This document shows positions 6,814 through 14,040 of a stretch of 24,348 nucleotides of DNA, one piece after another; the stretch's first letter is position 1, and the number at the start of each line of letters is the position of its first letter. The stretch spans positions 1 through 24,348 of IMG/VR virus record IMGVR_UViG_3300025101_000183. The stretch is one strand, 5' to 3'. A program made the translations under genes and the position numbers. The notes under the pieces were generated by a model. That model worked only from the letters and a program-made list of their open reading frames with translations. It had not been told where the DNA came from and ran no database searches. The stretch is from a virus.

Positions 6814-8556
6814 ATGAAGTGGTCATCTTTACTATTAGCTTTACTAACCCTACCATTACTATTCAATAGTGTCCCACTAGAAGTACTAAGACTCAAAACT
6901 TTTGATGCTCTTGTGCCTCAACAAAATCCTACCGGACATTTTACAATCCTGAACATTACTGAACAAGACCTAGACGATATGGGAGGATATCCTTTACCTC
7001 GTCAAAACTTAGCAAAGATTCACAACGATATAATAAATGCAGGTGCGTATGGCGTAGGCTGGGTTATGTTATTTCCACACAAAGATAGAATGGGTGGAGA
7101 TATAGAGTTTGCTAAAGCCTTACAAAGTTCTGCAAGTGTTATCGCTATGCCAGAAATAAACAACAATAGTTATCCTGCTACACATGGTACAGTTATCAAA
7201 GGACCGATAGTATCATTACCGAAAGCTCAAGGATTTTTAGAGAACATAGATGTTTTAAAACAGTCAGCTAGTCAAGGTGCTATATCTGCACCAGTAGATG
7301 TAGATAATTTAGTAAGGCGAATACCTTTACTACAACAAACAGATAATGGGTGGGTTGCTTCTTTTGGAACGGAAGTTTTAAAAATACTAGGAGGTGGTCG
7401 TACTTATCAGATTGTAACAAATCTGAATGGAATAGAACAGGTTAGAGTGAGAGGTATTCCACCCGTTTCAACAGATAGTCTTGGACGTAAGTGGATTAGT
7501 TGGGTAGATACACCACAGATAACATTAGATGAACTTGACAAAGCTGAATCTACTTTTGTATTTGTAGGATTCACAGCCAAAGGAATATCACCACAAGTTG
7601 CAACACCAGTTGGGTTATTAGAACCACATAAAATTCAAGCAGCTCTATCAGAAAGTATGTTGATGGACACACCTTACATACCTGATTATAGGTTAGTAGT
7701 AGAACTATTATTATTAATAGTCTGTGGCTTCCTCACAGCTCTTCTAATAGCACGATTAGGTATCACATGGGGTATTGTATCAGTTGGTTCTTTGATGGCA
7801 GGAACAGGGTACTTTGGATATAGTGTCATACAAAGTAACATACTTATAGATGTGACTTGGACTTTGATAAGTATGACACTTATTGCTACGTTACAATTCT
7901 ATTTAAACTTTAGAACTCAATACAAACTTAGACAACAAATCAAGAAACAATTTGAACATTACCTTGACCCAAGACAAGTTAAACAACTACAAGATAATCC
8001 TGAACTTCTGAAGTTAGGTGGAGAACGAAGAAGATGTACGTTTTTATTTACAGACGTTAGAGGCTTTACAAGTTTATCAGAACGATTAGAACCTGAACAA
8101 GTTACAGAGATTATGAATAAAGCATTAACGATACAAGCTGATGCAGTTAAAAAGTATGACGGTATGGTAGATAAATATATTGGTGATGCAATGATGGCTA
8201 TCTTTAATGCACCTATAGATGTTCCTGAACACGAGACCAAAGCCATCCAAGCAGCATTACAGATACACCGAGATATGGAAGAAGCACAATTAGGAATCGA
8301 AATAGGAATAGGTATAAATACAGGAGAAGCAGTAGTAGGGAATATGGGAAGTGAGACACGATTTGATTACTCTGCTATTGGTGATGCTGTAAATCTAGCT
8401 GCAAGACTAGAGAGTTCTACTAAAGAAGTTGGAGAAGATATAGTGATTGGGTATACCACAGCTATGAACTCTGATATACCCACTCGTTATTTAGACCCTA
8501 TAAAAGTAAAGGGTAAAAAAGATGAGATAATTATTTATACTATTCAAGAGCATTAA
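6814..8556 (+). CDS. CHASE2-transmembrane class III adenylate/guanylate cyclase
   Basis: 580 residues. Order of parts: N-terminal anchor (about 5-20), CHASE2 sensor outside the inner membrane (about 22-290), three membrane segments (about 293-314, 318-338, 343-364), cyclase catalytic domain (about 400-578). Catalytic residues are all present: metal ligands D414 (FTDVRGF) and D458 (KYIGDAM), substrate-base residues K454 and D518 (FDYSAIGD), and transition-state N527 and R531 (NLAARLE). It should be an active enzyme, and the K/D pair favours ATP, so cAMP is the likely product. CHASE2 proteins and FecR proteins are, to my knowledge, frequent bacterial neighbours, as here. A membrane sensor-cyclase inside a phage genome is unusual. 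It ends 17 nt into the convergent minus-strand gene. Confidence 0.95.
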   Translation: MKWSSLLLALLTLPLLFNSVPLEVLRLKTFDALVPQQNPTGHFTILNITEQDLDDMGGYPLPRQNLAKIHNDIINAGAYGVGWVMLFPHKDRMGGDIEFAKALQSSASVIAMPEINNNSYPATHGTVIKGPIVSLPKAQGFLENIDVLKQSASQGAISAPVDVDNLVRRIPLLQQTDNGWVASFGTEVLKILGGGRTYQIVTNLNGIEQVRVRGIPPVSTDSLGRKWISWVDTPQITLDELDKAESTFVFVGFTAKGISPQVATPVGLLEPHKIQAALSESMLMDTPYIPDYRLVVELLLLIVCGFLTALLIARLGITWGIVSVGSLMAGTGYFGYSVIQSNILIDVTWTLISMTLIATLQFYLNFRTQYKLRQQIKKQFEHYLDPRQVKQLQDNPELLKLGGERRRCTFLFTDVRGFTSLSERLEPEQVTEIMNKALTIQADAVKKYDGMVDKYIGDAMMAIFNAPIDVPEHETKAIQAALQIHRDMEEAQLGIEIGIGINTGEAVVGNMGSETRFDYSAIGDAVNLAARLESSTKEVGEDIVIGYTTAMNSDIPTRYLDPIKVKGKKDEIIIYTIQEH

Positions 8557-8758
8557 GTTCTCTTTGAAAGTAATCGTGTAAGTTTTCTAATTTAGCTTTA
8601 CCGTTTCTAATAATAGTTCTCATAAGAGGTCTATCATCAGGAGGAAATACTTCATCAACCATATCCTCTGGTAACATACTAAACTCTGTCATTATTTTAT
8701 TATCTCTTGTTAAGACAATCTTGAAACTAACTAGGTTAGCTTCTTGTTTATTAATCAT
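8540..8758 (-). CDS. Small protein downstream of nrdB, unknown
   Basis: 72 residues, polar, no signal peptide or membrane segment. Centre reads EVFPPDDRPLMRTIIRNG and is followed by a Leu/Glu helix. A good ribosome binding site (AGAGGAG, seven bases before ATG) lies in the end of nrdB, which it overlaps by eight bases, so it is translated with the reductase. It is the last gene of the minus-strand block and its stop is inside the 3' end of the cyclase gene on the other strand. Function not recognised. Confidence 0.75.
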   Translation of the reverse strand: MINKQEANLVSFKIVLTRDNKIMTEFSMLPEDMVDEVFPPDDRPLMRTIIRNGKAKLENLHDYFQRELNALE

Positions 8759-9734
8759 GGGACTCCTCTAAATTTGTAAATTTAATATTGTCCTGTCTAC
8801 CTCTTAGCCCTGCCTTCATGTAGGTAGTAGCCCTACCTTCAAAAAAGTTCTGGTGTTCTACTCCGGTAACTTCATCAATCCAACCAAGAGGATTTTCTCT
8901 TTGGTCATAGTTAGTCTTAAGACCAAGTTGAAGTAACCTTCTATCAGCTATATATCTATTATAAGCATACATATCTTTTTTAGTTAGTCCTCGAATATCT
9001 CCCATATCAAAAACTAAATCTAAAAACTTATCTTCAAGCTCTACCATATGTCTACATATTTCATATAGTTCTTTCTTGAAATCATCTGTCCATATTTCTA
9101 TGTTCTCTTTTATAAATTCTCTGAATAACTTTGTCATTGCTTCAACGTGCATAGATTCATCACGTATAGAATAGGTAACTATCTGTCCCATACCTTTCAT
9201 TTTACCGAACCTTGGAAAGTTTAATAAGATTGCAAAGCTACTGAACAACTGTAGTCCTTCTGTAAAAGCTGAATAGACTGCTAAAGTTTTAGCAATAGTT
9301 TCTTTTTTAGCTCTAGTAGGTTTAAAGTTACCAACATAATCATGTTTGTCTGACATCTCTTCATAATCAGCAAATGCTTTATACTCTATATCTGGCATAC
9401 CTACTGTATCAAGTAGTAAGCTGTAAGCATGTTGATGTATTGATTCCATGTTTGCAAAAGAACCCATCATCATTCTTGCTTCAGGCTTTTTAAATATAGG
9501 CATATACTTATCTATATATCCTGCTCCTACATCTACATCTGATTGAGTAAACAATCTAAATATTTGTGTTAGTAAATTCTTTTCTTTGTCTGAAAGTTCT
9601 TGCCAATCTTTAACATCTGTATGTAATGGCACAGACTCAGGCATCCAATGCATCTGATTTTGTAGTACATAATAGTCAAACATCCAAGGATATTCAAACG
9701 GTTTATAATAATCTCTACTGCCCAACAAACTCAT
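8751..9734 (-). CDS. nrdB: Class I ribonucleotide reductase, small subunit
   Basis: 327 residues. Supplies the radical for reduction of ribonucleotides to deoxyribonucleotides by NrdA, feeding phage DNA synthesis. Visible metal-site residues: D66 (FTQSDVDV), E97 and H100 (NMESIHQHAY), E159 (FTEGLQLF), E193 and H196 (RDESMHVE). The radical tyrosine is at Y104, seven residues after E97 as in E. coli Y122. Thus it is a tyrosyl-radical type and not one of the tyrosine-less variants. It has the short length of the alphaproteobacterial and phage branch. Ribosome binding site AAAGGAGA precedes the ATG. It overlaps a small gene on each side. Confidence 0.96.
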   Translation of the reverse strand: MSLLGSRDYYKPFEYPWMFDYYVLQNQMHWMPESVPLHTDVKDWQELSDKEKNLLTQIFRLFTQSDVDVGAGYIDKYMPIFKKPEARMMMGSFANMESIHQHAYSLLLDTVGMPDIEYKAFADYEEMSDKHDYVGNFKPTRAKKETIAKTLAVYSAFTEGLQLFSSFAILLNFPRFGKMKGMGQIVTYSIRDESMHVEAMTKLFREFIKENIEIWTDDFKKELYEICRHMVELEDKFLDLVFDMGDIRGLTKKDMYAYNRYIADRRLLQLGLKTNYDQRENPLGWIDEVTGVEHQNFFEGRATTYMKAGLRGRQDNIKFTNLEESHD

Positions 9735-9933
9735 ATCTATTCTCCTTTAATATATTTAAATTTTCTGTCGCTTCTGCATATTCTTCAAATAATTTAGCTA
9801 CAGTATCAACTGTATTAGGATGGTCAGCTACGCCTACACCATCTTTAAAATATATTTGAATATTACATAAAGCTTCTGATTGTCTTGCTTTATATCTGTC
9901 ATACAAAGCATCGTATATTTTTTCTTTTTTCAT
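9715..9933 (-). CDS. Small protein between nrdA and nrdB, unknown
   Basis: 72 residues: basic start (MKKEKIYDALYDRYKARQ), a middle containing KDGVGVADHPNTVDTV and a helical acidic end. No membrane segment. It lies three bases after nrdA and overlaps nrdB by 20 nt; AAGGAT precedes the ATG. Small genes between the two reductase subunits are common in phages. I know no function for this one, and it lacks the CxxC of a glutaredoxin, so it is not the missing electron donor. Confidence 0.75.
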   Translation of the reverse strand: MKKEKIYDALYDRYKARQSEALCNIQIYFKDGVGVADHPNTVDTVAKLFEEYAEATENLNILKENRYEFVGQ

Positions 9934-9936
9934 AAT

Positions 9937-11832
9937 TTATCCTTCACATGCGATACATTCTGTATCTTCTAAGTTTATTCTAGGTACTTTAACATTTACA
10001 TTCTCTACATTTCTAGCTGCGTTAGACCTAAAATAATAAAGAGATTTTAATTTATTCATACCATACCAATGAACATCATTTACATACTGCATATATTCAT
10101 CATGTACTTCTTGAGGCTCTGTAGCTTTTGGTAAAGTAAAGAACAGGTTGACAGACTGTGCCTGACACACAAACTCCTGTCGTTTTGCAGCATGTTCAAC
10201 AATCCATATTTGATTTATCTCATTAGCTGTTTTAAATATTTCTTTCTCATCATCAGTAAGTATATCTAAGTGTTGTACTGAGCCATCACTACCTGATATA
10301 TCTTTCCAAAGATTCTCTAACTCTTTACCTTTTAATCCTTTAGATTTTAAAAGCTTTTCAAGATATTTATTTTTTACTTGATAGCTTCCGGATAAAGTTT
10401 TGTGAGTATAGCAGTTAGCACGATAAGGCTCAATGCTAGGAGAAGTCCCACTACAAATGATACCGCTACTAGCATTAGGAGCAATAGCAAGGAGATTAGC
10501 ATTCCGCTTACCGCTACCATGGATATCAGGAGCCTCGCCCCTTTCAATAGCCAACTCTTTAGTTGCTTCTGTCGCTTTGAGTTTAATGTAAGTAAATGCT
10601 TTAAAGTTAAACCCAGTTGCGTAAATGCCCTCAAAAGGAAGTGACCTACGTTGAAGATAAGCATGGAAACCCATAGCACCAAGACCGAGACTTCTTTCTC
10701 GATACGCTGAGTAGGCACTCTTGGTAAAGCCTTCTTTACCTTCTTTAACATATTTTTGAAAGCGTTTAAAATTCGCACTATATTCTCCTAGTTGTGTTGT
10801 ATCTATTGCATTATCAATATAATGTTGGATTATATTATCAAGCATGGTTATTAAATCTTGTATAAAGTTATCGTCCTTTGACCAGTCATCAAAGTGTTCC
10901 AAGTTTACAGAAGACAAACAACATACTGCTGTTCTTTCTTCATCAGTTGGTAATGTAATCTCTGAACATAAATTACTTTGACGTATCTTAAGTCCTAAAT
11001 CTTTTTGTGCTTTAGGTAAAGCTTCGTTACACTTATCAATATTGACCATGTAAGGCTCACCTGTTTCAGCTCTAGCATTTATTATCTGCCACCATAAATC
11101 TCTGGAATTAATAGTCTTAACAGCTTCGTTAGTTTTAGGGTCAATCAATCTCCAGTCATCATCATTTTCTACAGCTTCAAGAAAAGCATTAGTAATATTT
11201 ACACCATTATGAAGATTAAGATTCTTTCTGTTTATGTCTCCACCAGATTCTTTTCTCATATTAATAAACTCTTCAATCTCCGGATGAGATATGTCCATAT
11301 AAGCTGCATAAGAACCACGTCTTGTTGTGCCTTGATTAAAGGCTAACATCTGTGAATCTACTACATGGATGAAAGGAATAGAACCAGTAGAACGACTGCC
11401 GTGAGTAGTTGAAATACCGTTGCTCCTAATATCGCCCCAATATCCACCAATGCCTCCACCTGAACTTGCCAACCATATGTTCTCATCATAGTGAGCAGAT
11501 AGACCACCCCTGCTGTCAGGAACATAATTGAGAAAACAACTGATAGGAAGCCCACGAGTGGTACCCCCGTTACTAAGAATAGGAGTGCTGAACATGAACC
11601 AACGAGAGGAAGCGTAGTTATAAAGTCTTTGAGCCAACTCAAAATCGGTCTCTCCTTTGAATGTTGCTCCGAAGACGGAGGCTCTTGCGAATGCTTCTTG
11701 TGCATGTGTTTCTCCTTCCCAAAAATATCTATCTTTGAGTGTGTCTAAACTAAATTTATCAAATGTCTTTTCTTTGTCATAGTTTATTTCAATTCCTAAG
11801 TAAGGCTTAGTTCCTATCTTATCTTCAACCAT
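9937..11832 (-). CDS. nrdA: Class I ribonucleotide reductase, large subunit
   Basis: 631 residues. Reduces ribonucleoside diphosphates using the radical from NrdB. Catalytic set: C99 (ISCFLNY) and C304 (VCCLSS) as the redox pair, N287, C289 and E291 in NLCSEI, the paired tyrosines in LYYFRSN for radical transfer, and a C-terminal CIAC shuttle motif just before the end. It is over 100 residues shorter than E. coli NrdA because the N-terminal ATP-cone is absent, so dATP feedback inhibition at that site should be lacking, as in several phage enzymes. It overlaps the DUF3310 gene by eight bases and has AGGAAC before its ATG. Confidence 0.96.
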   Translation of the reverse strand: MVEDKIGTKPYLGIEINYDKEKTFDKFSLDTLKDRYFWEGETHAQEAFARASVFGATFKGETDFELAQRLYNYASSRWFMFSTPILSNGGTTRGLPISCFLNYVPDSRGGLSAHYDENIWLASSGGGIGGYWGDIRSNGISTTHGSRSTGSIPFIHVVDSQMLAFNQGTTRRGSYAAYMDISHPEIEEFINMRKESGGDINRKNLNLHNGVNITNAFLEAVENDDDWRLIDPKTNEAVKTINSRDLWWQIINARAETGEPYMVNIDKCNEALPKAQKDLGLKIRQSNLCSEITLPTDEERTAVCCLSSVNLEHFDDWSKDDNFIQDLITMLDNIIQHYIDNAIDTTQLGEYSANFKRFQKYVKEGKEGFTKSAYSAYRERSLGLGAMGFHAYLQRRSLPFEGIYATGFNFKAFTYIKLKATEATKELAIERGEAPDIHGSGKRNANLLAIAPNASSGIICSGTSPSIEPYRANCYTHKTLSGSYQVKNKYLEKLLKSKGLKGKELENLWKDISGSDGSVQHLDILTDDEKEIFKTANEINQIWIVEHAAKRQEFVCQAQSVNLFFTLPKATEPQEVHDEYMQYVNDVHWYGMNKLKSLYYFRSNAARNVENVNVKVPRINLEDTECIACEG

Positions 11833-12097
11833 TGTCTTGTTCCTTATTGTTTACGTAGATTGCTATTATAGCATAGTGTATTATTTTATATAAGTCTAAG
11901 TTGTTCTTTCCGTCTTTCTTTCCAAACCTCATAGCATACTTCATAATGTTTCCAAGACAGAATCCTTCTCCATATCCTGAATCAATTATCATATCAGTTG
12001 CTTGGTACTTACCGTTAGCATAGTGTTGAGCATATGTATTACCTATGTATGCTTTTAATTCATTTAATATTTTATCTTCATTAAATTTATAATTCAC
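11825..12097 (-). CDS. DUF3310 (T7 gp1.7-like) protein
   Basis: 90 residues from a GTG at 12097. The diagnostic block is GFCLGNIMKYAMRFGKKDGK followed by NNLDLYKIIHYAIIAIY, which matches the DUF3310 core also found in T7 gp1.7, a protein with nucleotide kinase activity. Position beside nrdA fits nucleotide metabolism. Start choice: an ATG at 12166 gives 113 residues but overlaps the upstream resolvase gene by 80 nt. The GTG at 12097 has GGAGG nine bases ahead and overlaps by only 11 nt, so I prefer it. Kinase activity here is inference. Confidence 0.82.
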   Translation of the reverse strand: MNYKFNEDKILNELKAYIGNTYAQHYANGKYQATDMIIDSGYGEGFCLGNIMKYAMRFGKKDGKNNLDLYKIIHYAIIAIYVNNKEQDNG

Positions 12098-12521
12098 TTT
12101 TCCATTCCTCCGGTAATGTCTCTTCACTATACCATGTAAAGTTATTTGTCTCTGCCCATTCAGCATGAGTTCTTTTTGTTTTATCTTTTCTTACCTTTGC
12201 ACCCGGCATAGGTGAGTAAGGTTTTTGAAAAAGAAAAACTAACTCATAATTATCAGGTAAAGCTTTTCTAATATGTAAGTACTTACTATACTCTGCATAG
12301 TCCCAGAACCTACCTTTAGCTTCTAGTAATATTGTTTTACCATCTATAACTTTTACAAAGTCTGCTTCATACTTATGTTGAACAACATACTCTATAGTAT
12401 CCCAATGATGTTTCCAATCTTTGAGAAGTGTTTGATGTATATCATATTCCCAAGCACTATCATATCCTTTAGGTACGTTAATCTTCTTAGGTCTCGGTTT
12501 TCTTGGTACTCTTCTAGGCAT
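12087..12521 (-). CDS. T7 endonuclease I-like Holliday junction resolvase
   Basis: 144 residues. Resolves branched DNA and helps recycle host DNA in T7-type phages. Active-site pattern matches T7 endonuclease I (E20, D55, E65, K67): E25 in SAWEYD, D54 in EADF, E67 and K69 in LLEAKG. Further shared features are the KYLHIRKALP helix and the C-terminal HAEWAETNN...LPEEW. The N-terminus is basic and proline-rich. Overlaps the next small gene by eight bases. Length is close to the T7 protein (149). Confidence 0.92.
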   Translation of the reverse strand: MPRRVPRKPRPKKINVPKGYDSAWEYDIHQTLLKDWKHHWDTIEYVVQHKYEADFVKVIDGKTILLEAKGRFWDYAEYSKYLHIRKALPDNYELVFLFQKPYSPMPGAKVRKDKTKRTHAEWAETNNFTWYSEETLPEEWKSEL

Positions 12522-12762
12522 TCAAATCTTCCAAAGTAATGTTTGGATTATTCTTTACCTTTTTATAAAACCATCTAAGACTAAATGCACTTAACATAAA
12601 TCTATTGTTAGCAAAGATATGTGTTTGCTCTGGTAGAAACTCATGTAAGTTTTTCTTAGTAATCTTAGTAGCATCTTCTCCTTCAGGTACCATCGTTCTT
12701 ATCCAACTAATAAGAAGTTCTTCTGCTTTTCTTCTTAAGGCTTTTGCTTTTCTACCATTCAT
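12514..12762 (-). CDS. Small basic protein between exonuclease and resolvase
   Basis: 82 residues, basic N-terminus (MNGRKAKALRRKAEELL), then a Trp/Arg helix and a second basic stretch (LRWFYKKVKNNP). No cysteine cluster or membrane segment. Linked by ATGA to the exonuclease gene and overlapping the resolvase by eight bases, so it belongs to the DNA metabolism operon. Possibly nucleic-acid binding by charge; function not recognised. Confidence 0.75.
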   Translation of the reverse strand: MNGRKAKALRRKAEELLISWIRTMVPEGEDATKITKKNLHEFLPEQTHIFANNRFMLSAFSLRWFYKKVKNNPNITLEDLNA

Positions 12763-13634
12763 ATCTGTGTAACCTCTATAACATTAGGTGGTTTAGGTAC
12801 TTGAGTTAAGTATCTATAACCTGTTGAATATTTAAACACCCTTAAACCTTTACCATCGTTAGCATCTGCATGACATTCAAACTTATGTCTGCAATATACA
12901 CAGCCCCTTGCAAGTTTCATATTACCAGATTTACCATCTGGCTCATCATCATAACATTTATCAGGTGGTGTAGATAACTTAACAGCTTTTTTAATATCAG
13001 TTATTTTCTTTTTGATATTAGGCTTATCAAAGTTATCAGGTTTAAACATAGCTAACTCTCCAGACTCTTTGTTAAGAGCAAGGAAGCCACCATTCTTAGT
13101 TCCTTCTGCTTGTTCGTATCCTGCAAGTTGAGCCATGTATCCAAAAGCATCATCTTCTGCTAGTGTTCCGTCTCTAAACTTTTTAAATGCAAAACCAGAA
13201 GCAGTCTTTACATCTACAACTTCTCCATCAATAACACAGTCCATGTGTCCTTTGATTCCGGATACAGTTATTTCTTTTTGTTCATTAGTAACTTCATGTC
13301 CAGATAACTTAACAAGAAATAAAACTATCTCTTCAAGTAGATGTCCGTACAAGAACTTAATAAATGTAGGTGGAGAGATGACCTCTGTTGTATCAGATTC
13401 AGAGTTCATTTCATACCACAATTGTCTAGGCTGTTTGCCTATATTAGACATACGTAAAGAAGGTTTGCCTCGTGGACTAGGGTGTGACCAAGAGTAGAGA
13501 ATCTCTTTCATGGACTCTCCAAACTGTTCTATTGTGTCCTCATCTATGTCAAGATGTTCGCCTTTTCCTAAAGCCGACAATTTATTATATATATCTTCTA
13601 CTAATGTGTCAAGTGTTTTTTTATTTTTTTTCAT
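12759..13634 (-). CDS. PD-(D/E)XK exonuclease with C-terminal Cys cluster
   Basis: 291 residues. RecB/Cas4-like nuclease core: E101 in GHLLEE, D132 in GHMDCV, D141-V-K143 in VVDVKTAS, and Q169 with Y173 in AQLAGYEQ. The C-terminus has four cysteines (C227, C245, C248, C254; RGCVYCRHKFEC) that could bind an Fe-S cluster or zinc, as in Cas4 and AddB. Unlike Cas4, all four are C-terminal. In T7-type phages the gene at this place is the exonuclease that degrades host DNA and trims concatemers. The role here is by position. Confidence 0.87.
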   Translation of the reverse strand: MKKNKKTLDTLVEDIYNKLSALGKGEHLDIDEDTIEQFGESMKEILYSWSHPSPRGKPSLRMSNIGKQPRQLWYEMNSESDTTEVISPPTFIKFLYGHLLEEIVLFLVKLSGHEVTNEQKEITVSGIKGHMDCVIDGEVVDVKTASGFAFKKFRDGTLAEDDAFGYMAQLAGYEQAEGTKNGGFLALNKESGELAMFKPDNFDKPNIKKKITDIKKAVKLSTPPDKCYDDEPDGKSGNMKLARGCVYCRHKFECHADANDGKGLRVFKYSTGYRYLTQVPKPPNVIEVTQI

Positions 13635-14040
13635 CTTCTGACTCTTTGAAAGCTTTAATTACATCTGATGAAAATAATTTTTGAAGGCTAACAAGGAACA
13701 TTCTACTAGCATTGTGGTCTCCACCACATACAGTTTTAAAACTATCAAGCTCGTCAACTATAGTTTTAAGCACATCTGTTTTAAATACTAACGTACAAAA
13801 CTCATTGTCCCCTACACATAAATTATGAAACCAATAATCTGATTCAGTTGCTCTAATACCAGAAGGTTTACTCCACGATTCATATTCAATACATATATTA
13901 CCTGTCTTCATCCATGTATCTCTTTCTGATTTAACTTCTATCTTCTTACCTGTTAGCATGTCTGCTATTTTTTGTTCTCTTATTTCTCCATACTGTAAAT
14001 CTAAATCAAATTTCTTTTGGTCTTTCTTAGTGGGTTTCAC
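13621..14040 (-). CDS. Putative PD-(D/E)XK nuclease, phage family
   Basis: 139 residues. The motif KKIEVKSERDTWMKTGNICI gives an E35-x-K37 pair that looks like the second half of a PD-(D/E)XK active site. It is followed by SKPSGIRATESDYWFHNL, a block I associate with small phage nuclease-like proteins. A helical stretch before it (GEIREQKIADML) fits the fold, but the first acidic residue is not certain. Overlaps the polymerase gene by 14 nt and the exonuclease gene by 14 nt. Substrate unknown. Confidence 0.78.
   Translation of the reverse strand: MKPTKKDQKKFDLDLQYGEIREQKIADMLTGKKIEVKSERDTWMKTGNICIEYESWSKPSGIRATESDYWFHNLCVGDNEFCTLVFKTDVLKTIVDELDSFKTVCGGDHNASRMFLVSLQKLFSSDVIKAFKESEDEKK

Noticed and set aside
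8540-8560. Bidirectional terminator between the convergent blocks
   Set aside because: The two genes overlap by 17 nt and no stem with a T-run is present around the junction.
10374-10778. 134-codon hydrophobic frame inside nrdA, same strand
   Set aside because: Fully inside the well-supported nrdA frame; hydrophobic shadow of its codons, no ribosome binding site or family match.
11361-11705. 114-codon frame inside nrdA with apparent membrane segments
   Set aside because: Out-of-frame shadow of nrdA; covers conserved catalytic-domain sequence of the real gene.
12098-12166. ATG 12166 as start of the DUF3310 gene
   Set aside because: Needs an 80-nt overlap with the resolvase and has no ribosome binding site, while GTG 12097 has GGAGG nine bases ahead.
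13135-13497. 120-codon plus-strand frame opposite the exonuclease
   Set aside because: Antisense shadow; the minus-strand gene has all nuclease residues.
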